From Acanthochromis polyacanthus (lineage: Eukaryota; Chordata; Actinopteri; Pomacentridae): a stretch of DNA of 64,000 nucleotides. Positions 11,136 to 23,700 of this stretch are shown piece by piece (position 1 is the stretch's first letter; every line of letters begins with the position of its first letter). Position numbers and translations under genes: made by a program. The stretch lies in contig NC_067121.1 in NCBI RefSeq assembly GCF_021347895.1, positions 30,429,974 through 30,493,973 of the forward strand, written 5' to 3'. The notes beneath the pieces were generated by a model that ran no database searches, was not told the DNA's origin, and saw nothing but the letters and a program-made list of their open reading frames with translations.

Positions 11136-12590
11136 ACGAAGTGTAATCTAAGTCACAAATCAAAGGCCAGAGTCTTGGACTTGACCGTGTTCAAACGCTA
11201 AAGATCTTCAAAAAAATCACCAAGAGAAGTCAGCATTTGGAGACAGCAGGATTCATTGTCGATAAAAATCCAGAAGTTCTTAGCAGCAATAACACCCCAA
11301 GAAAGATGGAGATCGTGAGCTGTGCGTCGTCTGTGAGAGTTGGTCATTTTACCACACCTGTAGGGCGTATGATTGGAGTGACAGTTTTTACACCATTATA
11401 CTTTTCTAAATCTGCTGGTCAGATCATGATGTCAGGTTAGCATATTTCACACTAGATCTCACTTTACAGAGGATATTAGGTTATCATTGGGTCATGCTTC
11501 ATACAGGACATGCCCAGACATGTTCATACTTTGCCTTTTGATTTTGAGACAGATTTCATCCATATTATACCTTTATGTATTGGCATGTTTTCTGATACAC
11601 CTCTTTTACAAGTTATATTGCTATATTTTGCCATTATGATTTGAATACTCCTATCATCTTCCACAAAGCAAAGTTACAGGATATATTTTGTGATCTTCCG
11701 GCTGTGAGGGTGTGTAAACCCCAACTTGAGGGTGAATTTATCTTCCATTTTATACTTTATTGAACTCATGTTGTTTTGGAGAAACATGTTTTCACTTTGA
11801 CATTAGAGAGTCTTCTTTTGTTGCAAATATTGACTATGATTTAATATTAAGGCAACAAAAGAGTCTTGTATGAAGTAAAGAATGTTTTGCAAATTATTCT
11901 ATATGTTACAGTATTCAAGCTTGAAATCAATAGTTCTGATGCCTTTTATTTTTAACCATTTTTTAAATCTAAATTACATGTTTTTTTTTTACATGTAGCT
12001 CAAAAATGGACAAACGAAAACATACACGACAAACACAAATATACAATTTGGCAACACAAACTCGTGGCATCATCTGAACCCACATAAAGAGGAGAATTAA
12101 GTTTAAAGATAAACTCTTCAAACAAAAGCATCTCTAAGCCTGTTAAATGTGTAAAATCTAATTCAATTAAAGTCAGCAATAACAGGAACCCACAAATTCA
12201 TAAAGGAACCAACTTCAAATGGAGTTTTGCTGTTAGTTTTTCCATTAAATACACTTTCTTTAATCTGTCTCTCCATTGGGATAAGCAACCAGACAGAGTG
12301 CATTTCATCCATTCCTGGTGCCTTTTAGTAACATTTCAGTCCCACGTGTGTCCTGCAGGCACTTTTTAACAAGTTGAACACTGCTTTATATGAGTTGAAC
12401 TGGCCCTTTAAAGCTACATCAACTCGTAACAACAGCTGGATTGATTACATTGAACACACAGAGCTGCTAAAATCACGCAGAGACATGAGTAAAAGTTCTT
12501 CCACTCATTTTTATCTCGCTTTTTTTCTTCTTTTGGCTCAGCAGGTTCAGCTGATCGTCCTGCTCTAACGTCTCCAGCTCTGGTTTGTTG
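11136..12590. other. Intergenic between ncl and atp13a3, nothing recognised
   Basis: AT-rich sequence with no convincing exon or named repeat. A short plus-strand open frame at 11237-11440 lacks any recognisable domain. Confidence 0.4.
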
Positions 12591-12593
12591 CAG

Positions 12594-12844
12594 CTTGCAC
12601 AGATTGAGCCCCAAAACAAGGTGTCCTCTAATGACCTCACATCCTGTTTTCCCACTTCCTTGTGAATGGACCGGTTTGGCACGGACCGGTTTGGGACGGT
12701 CCGTCCGGCCGCGGCGCAGCGTGGATCCCGGTTGTTTCCCTTCAGACACGCTGCGGTGTTTCACGCAGGCTGCACAAATTTTATTCAGACACTTGGACCA
12801 TGCGGAGTCCGAGCTGCTGCTGATACAGGAGAGGACAGGGGTCG
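12594..12844 (+). promoter_or_regulatory. Probable atp13a3 CpG promoter and noncoding exon 1
   Basis: A local GC-rich, CpG-containing patch ends in a strong splice donor (GTCG|GTAAGTGC at 12844/12845). It includes two copies of GGACCGGTTTGG (12668-12679 and 12683-12694) followed by GGTCCGTCCGGCCGCGG. The start codon of atp13a3 lies in a later exon, so a noncoding first exon here fits. The transcription start is not visible. Confidence 0.45.
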
Positions 12845-13449
12845 GTAAGTGCTCGGTACACGTGTGTTTGTGCACATTTACGCGCAAAATGTGACGTTTC
12901 TGGGAGAATTTTTCGTAAACGCGCCTTATGTCAGTTTCACAGCGGGCTGTTGCATGAGCCTGAGTTGTCTTGGTAGAAGCTGCAAACTACCACTGGCCTC
13001 ACTGTTCAGATCCAGTGTTGGAACAGTGGGAATCTGTGCATTCTGACTGGAAATCTGGAAAGTTTCTCATTCAAAAACGTGTACAAGCAAAAGCAGAGCA
13101 GGATGATCAAGTGTCCTCCTCCTCCTCCTCCTTCCCGGACTGTGTTATTGCTTTACAGCTGAGATTTATGATGGGCTAATTGGAATCAGTAACCCACTAA
13201 AGCAGTGCAAACAGCCTTTACAGCAGTCACACCCACCAGAGTGATTGAATACATCCAACTCAGCACATTTGCACTCTTTAGAGGGTTTGAACTCTTGTCA
13301 TGTGTGGATGTTTGAGCAGCTCATCTGAATTCCTGCCACAAATTCTGGATCGGACGGTCGCTCCAGGACACTATTGTGGGGGATGCTATTGCTTAGAAGC
13401 CAGTTTTGGATTGACTTGTTGACTGCAGAAACTCTCCTAGTGGGATTTC

Positions 13450-13567
13450 TTTAGTTTGTTTTTTGTTTTGCTCCTTTCATTCATGGTCTACCTCCACAAG
13501 CCTTCCAGGACCTGAGGAGCATCTCTGCAGTGTGATGGTGTTCATGCTGATATAAGAAGCTGTACAG
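13450..13567 (+). other. Possible noncoding 5' UTR exon of atp13a3
   Basis: A good donor, TGTACAG|GTAAGAA, occurs at 13567/13568 between the CpG patch and the coding start. It may end an optional 5' UTR exon. The 5' edge is a guess and there is no coding evidence. Confidence 0.25.
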
Positions 13568-14089
13568 GTAAGAATTGTGATGGAGAAAGAGTTTAGCTTT
13601 TGTCTCTTCACAGCTTTCTTTCAGTTTGACATGTGTCAAAGCAAATGTGGGGACTTTACAGGCATTAATATGTCATGTTTGCGCCTATTTAAGATTGTTT
13701 AAGACATTAAAATTGTTCACTTTTGAAGGCCATTCTGCAGAACAAAATAATCATGAAAGTAGCATAGAAACCGCTAAAATTTAAAGGAGAGTGTTTACAG
13801 GCATGTTGTTCCCTGAGAGGTCACGTCAGCCGGTCTGAGTCAAATATTACTATTATTGAATGTGTGTGTTTGGTGCAAAGGTTTCAACTGCACCGGGTCA
13901 TTGCTTGACACAGTTGTCACATTTATTATAAGGAGTTTCACAACTTGGTGCCAGTAAAGGAAAGTGATTTTATTGAACTGGGATCATGCAAAGCTACAGG
14001 TTATCGCGTTGAGTCGGGCTGATGAATGGATTGGTTGTTTGGTCTGTAAAATGTCAGGAAATGGTGAAAATGTCTAAAAAAAAAAAAAA

Positions 14090-14268
14090 AAAAAGATGAC
14101 AAATGTCTTGTTTGGTCCTTGATCCAAAGATATTCAGTTTACTGTCATAGAGGAAAAAAGAAACCAGAAGATACTGACATAGAAGAATCTGAAATCAGTG
14201 AATTCAGACTTTATTCTGTAGAAATATCCTCAGACTGACTTACTGATTCGTCACTGCAGCTCTAGTTG
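14090..14268 (+). repeat. Dispersed teleost repeat, copy 2
   Basis: This is the second copy of the family at 10120-10350: 'ATTCAGTTTACTGTCATAGA', then 'AAGAAACCAGAAGATACTGA', ending in TCACTGCAGCTCTAG. It is preceded by an 18-nt poly(A) run at about 14077-14094. Confidence 0.55.
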
Positions 14269-14727
14269 TGAAGCTCAGGTGGTTGCAATCCTGCAAATCA
14301 GACAAACTCAGTGTTAACACCGTGAAATAATCTACCTCAGTTCTGCTACATTAGTGGAGATGTTTTTGAAACATGGGCAACCCTGAACGTAGAAAGAGTT
14401 AAACTGTCCAGAGTCATCTACAATAGATCACCTCTCAGAGTAATAAACCCATCAACAGGCGCTTTAATATTGGCTCATGTTCCAGAAAATGTGTCAGTCA
14501 ACAGTACCAAGAGTGAAGGTAGGTGGTTGAATAAGCGTTTTATAATCGTGCTTGAAAAGTCATAAATGTGAGTCATCTATTCACGACTGAGATTGAAGTT
14601 GCCATATCTTTGCTGACCAGACAGAGTTGAAGAGTTACTGTGGTGATAAAAAGCTGGAGGAGGGAAAACACCTGCTGGAAATAAAATCTTTTTCACACTT
14701 CTTTGTAGTTGTTGCACATCTGACAGA

Positions 14728-17700
14728 ATGAAGGCCAAAGAGGTGAAGATCATCAACCAGGACCTGGAGGACGAGATGGTAAATAGGTTCTCATTCTTCT
14801 CTCTCTGATGCTTCATTGCATGGTAACGCTTTATAATGTAAAAGACCTGGGGCCTCATTTATAAAACATTGTGTAGGATCCATACTAAAGTTTGCGTACG
14901 CCGATAATACGAAAAGGGCGTATGCCCTTCGCCCCTGATTTATAAAACTTTGCGTAAGCACAGCTGCATGCAATTTCTTGATAAATCACACACCAGCTGG
15001 AAGATTGCACAGGTGGATCCACCTCACATTCCGCCCACAACACACCCACATTTTACCATGAATGGTCAATGCAAAGTAACTCATGAATGTATCTGTATTT
15101 AAATAAGCTACTGATCCACGGCATTTCACGCAGCGCCGGCCGGCAGTCTTTTCACTGCTGTGTGTCAGGATGAATGAATCATGTGTGACCCAGGCCACCC
15201 TACCACTAAATTTGTTATGATCATGTCCGATGTACAAATAATTTGCACACTGATTGAATGTGCATTTTTTCGGTTCACATAGAAAAATTCATTTTCACTC
15301 GGGAGTTGTGGTGTGAAGCATGTGTGCCTGCACAGGGCTGATTAATGGTTGGACGCTCATCCCATTCGGCCGCATATGGATAAATAAACAAAATTCTTTA
15401 CTTTTTTTTTTGGCCTTTTTACTGTGATAGTTGCAGTGAAGAGTGACAGGAAATGGGGAGAAGAGTAGGGGGAAGACATGCATAAAAGTGCCGCAGGCAG
15501 GAATCGAACCCAAGCCACTGCGTCGGAGACCACCCCTACAAATGGATGAGCCATACAGGCGCCGGGTGATCAGCAAACAAAATTATTTAATAAAGATCAC
15601 CGCACCGGCCCCAGATACCGGCCCTTCGGTCAAACGACCGAATGAAATAATGTTCAATCCGCTCCTGTTAATATATGAACATCGTTCTGCAAATACAGTC
15701 GTCGGCCGAATGACTCACTATATGAACATCTACAACAATGAGGGTTTGTGATTATCAGACTCTACAAGTCTAATATGTGATAACAATAAAGGTTTGAGAT
15801 CAGTCTGATTTCAATTCGCCACTTCACCCTCCGGCACTGCCGTTCCCTCTGTCTCCAAAATGTGCTTAAGCAAGCATCAAAGTTGGCGCACCGGTGCGCA
15901 CATTCTCACGCCAAGTTTTTTTTTTTAGAAATCACAACGAACACAGCGTACGCCACTTTCTACGCAAAGTTTGTGATTTACGCCCTGTTTTGTGCGTAAA
16001 GAAGCATCAAGAATCAAGGTTGGTGCACCGGTGCGCACATTCTCACGCCAAGTTTGTTTTTATAAATCACAACCTTTGCGTAGAAAGCCACTTTCTAGCC
16101 CTGTTTTGTGCGTACGCAAGCTTTATAAATGAGGCCCCAGGTTGGTTTGTGATTCTCAGTTAACTGGAAACAAGCAGAATGTCCTATTTATGACTGAGAT
16201 TGTCCTTCAAAGAGTACAGTTGGAGATGTTTCATGGACAGATGAGTTATTTAAATACTGTAGTTAGTTTTATATCTCAAGTGTGAAACCCTTTTATTTCA
16301 GGCATTGTGGTAAATCAACTTGTGCCAGGAAACAAAAGATTCGGGCGCAAAATACTAACAACACACACACATATATTGGTAGGATTAGCTTTTTTGTATC
16401 TTTTTTGAGGAGTAACCTCTTTAAATGTGTGGCATGTATTCATTTATAAATCCTCTGTCCTTCACATTTTCTCCATCACCGATTAAAACTTTGTTTAAAT
16501 CTATTACAAAACGCAACTTTGCTAAACCTCTAAATACTTTTGAAAAACAAGAATATTAGTTCTAAAATTAAACCGGAAAAATGTTTTGTAGAGGCCCATA
16601 TCTCACTTAATTTTAAGACTTTCTGAGGAAAAAGTTACGCATTTTTGTGTGCATAAGTGGAACAGGGATAGTTATGTTTACCCTAAAAGACTGTGTGGTT
16701 TGAGCTTATCATTTTTGCTAAAAGAACGACTCAGTACTGAAGAAGAAGGGTGGACCGCTGTTGGAGGCATCGATTTAAAGCATTATGGCGGTTTAAGTAA
16801 AAAGTCTTCTGCTACTTGCATGGTTTTATTGTAGATGAATAGTTATTGTTTAGACACGGGAGTAATATTGATTTCATGTGTCTCATATTGTCCAAAATGC
16901 CGACCACTTTCTATGAAACTTAAGGATTTACAAATCTGGCAATATTTGACTTAGCTAATGTATGACAGCAACAATTTGTCACTACTAGGACAAGGCAATA
17001 GTCTGTTGGATGTGTCTGCTTAAAGAATAAAGCAGGTGAATCACACAGAAGAAAAATAAATTAACATTGAACTGATTTCACTAAGGAGTATCAGCTGTGC
17101 TAAAACCAAATAGACTTTATTCCTCTTTGCCTCATCCAAACACATCACTCCAGGTCACAGGTTGTTTCATTAACATTAACAAGGACTTTGCAGTTAATTT
17201 TGAATAATCTCACATACACCGTCCTGCTGCTCACCAGAAAACCAAATGTGGATTAATCTGTGACTGAAAATAGTCCTCAACAAATGCATAGTTAACTGCT
17301 AATATTCTAGTTTAATGCTGAGCTTTCCTATGCGAGTCTGTTATTTTTGTGCGGCAGTGCACAATGTGGTAACATGAGTGCATGCCCCTATGCAGGAGGT
17401 GTGGGGGTACCAGCCCTGTCTGTGGAAGACGATCCTGGTGGGTGTGGGGGCCGTTTGCTCCGGTGGTCTCCTGCTGCTGCTGCTCTACTGGCTGCCTGAG
17501 TGGGGGGTGAAGAGCACCTGCACACCCGCCTCACTGAGAGACGCAAAAACGCTGCTGCTCAGGACGACGGTAAGAAAAAAACCTGGCACGATTAACTTGT
17601 GCAACTTCATTTGTGATCATATATTTCTCTTGTAAACTGTTTCCATATAAATAAGAATGTATGAAGGATGATCAAGATGAAATGTGGCAGCCATCCTGGT

Positions 17701-20700
17701 TGAAGTGGTCTCGTTGTGCAGTGACTCTGCTCCCAGTGCTCCTGCACTGCTGTAGAACTCCCTGGAAGTTCAGTTACCGTACTTTCTGGACTATAATCCG
17801 CTACTTTTTTCTCACGCTTTGAACCCTGCGGCTTATACAATGATACGGCTAATGTATAGATTTTTATAGGCCAGCTTTATGCCGTCAATACGTCAAGCCT
17901 CGTCACATCAGAATGAAATTACTGAACAGAGCACAGAAGAACAACGAAACAGTTTGAATTAAATCAAACGCACTCACTAAATTCTTAAAATCAGTCATTT
18001 TGTGCTTCATGCATACACCCTCATCATGAAAAACACATGAAGAAATGCATATGATGCAGCTTTTAAGTTAAAGGTAATCGATCTGCCTGGAAATAGAGCT
18101 GCTGCACGATCAATGAATCGATGGTGAGACGTTGGAGTTGAACTGACTCAATGTGTTTTACTGCCATGTTACAAGCACTGTCGGGGGAAAAAAATCGTTT
18201 ATATAATTAAAAGTTTAAAAAAAATTCTGTGTAAATATCTCATGTTACAACGTGGACACCTGCGACTTACAGACAGGTGCGGCTTATATATGTACAATTT
18301 TTTTTTTCTTTTTAACTTAGTGGGTGCGACTTATACTCAGGTGTGCTCAATAGTCCAGAAATTATGGTATGTAAACCTGTCAAGCACTGCCTGCAATGAG
18401 CACTGATACGAGACTTGAATTTCAGTTTGGGAAATAGGAAGAAGTCACAGAAATCCAAAACTGGCACATAGGAATAGGGAGGAGTGAAAATTATATGGTT
18501 GTAGCCCAAAACCCTGTGTGTAACCCTATTCATCAAGACATACTTCAAGTCATTTGCATTAAATGTCGTCCCTCAGATGCCTCAGGATGTTACAGTAGAT
18601 CTCTGCCTTGACAGTCTGCTTCTGGGGAATCAATAGAAAATGACTAGCATGCTTCTGGTGCCCTTTGGACCTGAGGCACCTTATCTGGTCTCGGAAACTA
18701 CAGTTTTTTCATTGTGAAAACTGTTGTTTCTTCTCTGGGTAATACCTGTATATCTGCCTCTCGTCACCAGTGGTTTTTCTGGACATGAGGATTGTTGGTC
18801 TGGACTGCTGACTGACACAGACTGTGATGTTTGCTTTAGTTTGAGGTCTATGAGGGAATCGCACATGTGCACCTGCCAGTGGTCACAAGAAGATGGGCAA
18901 CACAGGTCCTACTGTTGATATCAATGCCGTGCAACCATCTCAGAACTTTTTGAACAGCTCTAGTATATGATACTGTGAATTACAGTTCAGGGGTTTGTAA
19001 ATGCAGTAGTTTCTGTATTCTTTGCAAAAAATGATGTCTGTGCCCACTGCAGACAGGTGACAAATTAAAAATGACAAAAACAGTTCACAAAATGGCAAAA
19101 ACAAGACACAAAATGACAAAACCGTAACACAAAATGGCAAAACTGATATGGTAAACAACAAAAAACAAGGCACAAAATGACAAAAAACACGATGCAAAAT
19201 GACAAAAACAAGACACAAAACGAATAGTTGGAGATACATTCAGCATGGTGAAACATGTTTCTACAGCTGATGAGTAGAGAGGAAACATGAAGATAGAAAC
19301 ACAACAGATGCAGATGCTTCCCTACAGGTGCACTGTGACTTTGAAAGAGGACTCACTGTTGGGGCACAGATGGCAGGAGCTTCAAATACTGCTTGACTGG
19401 CTTTGTAGAAACAGTGACTAAAATGATATCTGCAAAGACTTCTGTGAACAGGGTCAGAAATTGTGACTCATACAGATGATGACTGGGGTGCTTGTGCATT
19501 AGTATGATGTGTAAAGTAAAACAGAAGCGCTCTTCCTCAAGTAACTGAATGCCAATGCCGGACATAGAGTTAGAGTTGCAGTTGATGAACCCCTTATTAC
19601 AAAGACAAAAGCATGCCTAAGTGCAATAAATAGTGATATGATGAGATGTCATAAGTCTTTTTCCTTAAATTTGTCAAGGGTCCATGTGATTTCCGCCTTG
19701 TCCTTCTGTGCACCACTGTAACCACTCATGACATTCTTGGCCACACACACTGTTACACTGCAAATGATAGACTCAATAGAGCCTCACAGCCCGGAAAATT
19801 TTAATTCTTGATATTGTTGTCACAGGATGAGTTTAAACAGTGGTTTCGGGCCAAAGTACATGTGATGTTGGCTCCCGGAAGGAAACCCTTTGATGATTTG
19901 GATCTGCTGTCAAAAACCCAAATACCAAATGGAGATGGAGACCACATTCCCAGCCACTCGAATTCAGAGCGTCATGGGAACTTTCCTCATAGGCAGCCTG
20001 CTCAGGTACCTCAGCAGGAATATGTGTCCGTCTTTTCTTACCTTTTGTTACTTTTCTGATGGACGTTCATATTTTATTACATAATTAAACAGTCTGGTTA
20101 TGTAACTATTGTATTGAAGATACATGCCATAACCTTCACAGACACCAGATCTGTTGAACACCTGCTTTGGTTTTATTTTGTTTGAAGCTGTACTACTGTG
20201 AACATCTGACCACCTCCTCTACCTTCTTTCCTCCTCTTAGATCCAGTACTTTGTTCACCACAGCACTAAATACTACTGGAATGATGCGATGCAGAAATTT
20301 GAAGTGTACAAGTAAGAGTCCCCCTGAAGATCCGTGTGCTGCTAGTAGACTTGTACCAGAAAGATTTGATTATTTCAAATACACTGAGCTTCAATGATTG
20401 ACTTGCTTGTACAGTATGCCTCAAATATGTTCTTGCCTTGCACAACTACAGTAGAAATGACTGTATGTTGCTTTTCTAGAGGCTTGGAGGATGTAAAGGT
20501 GACCTGTGCAAGCATCCACTCTGAGCACAACTCTGGGCTTTCTAAAGCACTGCAGGACTACAGGTAAATGTGAAGTTTTTTTACAAGCCGTTTCTTCGTG
20601 TCTCTGCATGGATTCACAGTCATCCAGGTCGCGGTTATTTGAAGAGTTGCAGTAGAAGCCAACTGGTCTTCTCATTTTGGTTCGGTTTGGTTTGGATATA

Positions 20701-23700
20701 TTTCATCTCGTCAATGAGGCTTCTTAACTGACTGATGGGGGTCTCCGATAAATATTCTCAACCCAGAATCACACTAACAGCCTATTAACAACCCCAGACT
20801 CACACGAGGAAGGCGACGATGTTCATTTTATGGACAGAGAAGACAGATAGTTGAGAGGATTTATAAACTGGAATAACCATCTTTAAACAGAGGAGGAGGA
20901 GGTCAACCCAACTCAAAATCACAAAGACTGTCAGAAACTTGGGTGTCATGATCGATAACCAACTAACCTTCAGGGCTCATGTGGCCTCTGTTGCTTGGTC
21001 GTGTTGATTCGTCTGTACAACATCAGGAAGATCAGACCCTTCCCGTCTGAACGTGCAGCACAACTCCTGGTCCAGGCTCTTGTAATATCACGCGTTGACG
21101 ACTGCACTTCGTAGCAACAGGCCTCCCTGCATGCATGGTCAAACCTCTGCAGATCATCCCGCTGTTCAGATGGCTTGATTGGCTTCCAGTTGTTGCATAA
21201 AATTCAAAACTCTGACACTTGTGTTCAAAACTACAATGAAAACAGCTCCCTCCTACCTGAACTCTCTCATTCAGGTCTACACTCACTCCTGATACAACCA
21301 CCACAACAGGGCCGGTCGATAGCTAGACTCTTCTCCTCTATGGTTCCCTGGTGGTGGAACGAGTTACCATACTCTGTTCAAGTCCCACTCAGTCTTTAAT
21401 AAAAGACTTAAAGCCCAGGTACCTCATTTATAAAGCTTGCGTACGCACAAAACGGGGCTAGAAAGTTACCTACGCCACTTTCTACGCAAAGGTTGTGATT
21501 TATAAAAATAAACATGGCGTGAGAATATGCGCACCAGTGCGCCAACTTTGATGCTTGCTTACGCACATTTTGGAGACAGAGGGAACGGCAGTGCCGGAGG
21601 GTGAAGCGGTGAATTGAAGCCGGATTGATCTCAAACCTTTATTGTCATCACATATTAGACTTGTAGAGCCGGATAATCACAAACCCTCATTGTTGTAGAT
21701 GTTCATATAGTGCGCCATTCGGCCTACGACTGTATTTGCAGGACTATGTTCATATATCAAACTTCCATCTTCAAATGATATAGAGCTGTGGATGGCACTG
21801 ATTGATTACTAATTGGGACAAGGCATGTGACAATCGGTCCAATCGCTGATCAAGCGGATAAATAGCGGGTGACAGCCGTGCGTAATGTGGCACAATGGAT
21901 GTGCTGTTGCTGGAAGTCACATAAATGGTAGATAAGAATGGAGAGAGATTTTAGGGATTACGGGGATTTCCTGGACGATGACTGGCTAATAAGCCGATTC
22001 AGATTCCCTAGAGCAGTGCTCTTGAATCTATGTGCTGAACTGGGTCGTCTTAGACCGACCCACCCGCCGAAACCACGCCATCCTGGAACAGACATAGGAG
22101 CTGACGACTCGGGGGTTTCTGGCAACCGGCTCCTTCCAGTGGGAATTGGCCGACAGGTATGTGTTTTATATGAAGAATATATGAGGTTACGTTTGTTGTC
22201 TAAATCCCGTTTGGGTCTGATATACAGTTAAATGATGTCCTTTAGGTCTGGGATATCACAACCATCCCTCAGTGCAATAATGCCAGCTGTTTTGGATGAC
22301 ATTATAAACATGACCAGTCAATACATCAGGTTTCCTTACACTGTGGGTGAACAGCCCAACATTAAACGGCAATTTGCAGCAATGTCCGGTTTCCCAAATG
22401 TAATCAGCGTAACTGACTGCACTCATGTTGCTGTAAGGGCTCCGAGTGAAAATGAATTTGTCTGTGTGAACCAAAAAAATGTACATTCAATCAGTGTGCA
22501 AATTATTTGTACATCAGACATGATCATAACAAATTTAGTGGCAGCGTGGCCTGGGTCAACACATGATTCATTCATCCTGACCCACAGCAGTGAAAAGACT
22601 GCCGGCCGGCGCTGCGTAAAATGTCGTGGATCAGCAGCTTATTTATATACAGATACATTCATGAGTTACTTTGCATTGACCATTCATGGTAAAATGTGGG
22701 TGTGTTGTGGGCGGGATGTGAGGTGGATCCACCTGCGCAATCTTCCAGCTGGTGTGCAGTGATGGCAATTTTCTGCGGATCCGCCGATTTCCACCGATTT
22801 AACTTCAAGGATCCGCGGATTTCCGCCAATTTAATTTCAAATTTGAACACTTTATTGTCACTGATGTTAACGTCGTTAACATCTCGCGGGAGTACGCGAG
22901 ACTCCCGCGAGAAAAGAGAAAAGTCCAGTTGCCTTCTACTCCAGCTTTGAGTTTTACTTCTGCTCATACATACTGACATACTTTACACGTTGTCACATAT
23001 CCTCTTTTGTCAGGAGGTTATTTTTCGGGGAGAATGAGATCGCTGTAATAGTGCCCTCTCTGTTCAAGCTCCTCGTTAAGGAGGTGAGTTTCAAGGACAT
23101 CTGTCTGACAGCTCTTTTGTCAGCGTGCTAATCAATCACAATTTTGACTGGAACCCTGGACAACTCGGCCAATTTACATGTGAAAGTATGATTAAAAACA
23201 TTTTCAACAAACCATGGTCAAGATAATCATGATCATCAATTTAACCGTAATGAAGCAGCCATATGGATAACCATTATATTAATCCTTATCCCTATGCCTT
23301 TTTGTCTGTTTTTTTCTTCTTCTATCAGGTCCTGAACCCCTTTTACGTCTTCCAGCTCTTCAGTGTCATCCTGTGGAGTACTGATTCCTACTACTATTAC
23401 GCGTCAGCCATAGTTTTCATGTCCATCATTTCAATAGTTACCTCATTGTACACGATTAAAAAGGTGAGTTGTATCTGAGAAAAATGTGAAGCTTTGTTCA
23501 CTGAACAATCTCTGCCATTGTTCACATGATTTTTTTCTTTGGTTTTTGTGATGTTATTCTATCAGAATATGTTATGATTATCCATGGACATTCAGGTGTG
23601 TTTCCAGATGCAGTGCCTATAAAAAGTATTCACCCCTCTTGGATGTTTTTTCCTTTGTCACTTTCAACATTAAATCTAATTGTTTTTCCAGAAGTTGACA

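Noticed and set aside
12414..12887. 157-aa minus-strand open frame over the atp13a3 CpG patch
   Set aside because: Long only because of high local GC; no domain, and it overlaps the likely promoter and first exon of atp13a3.
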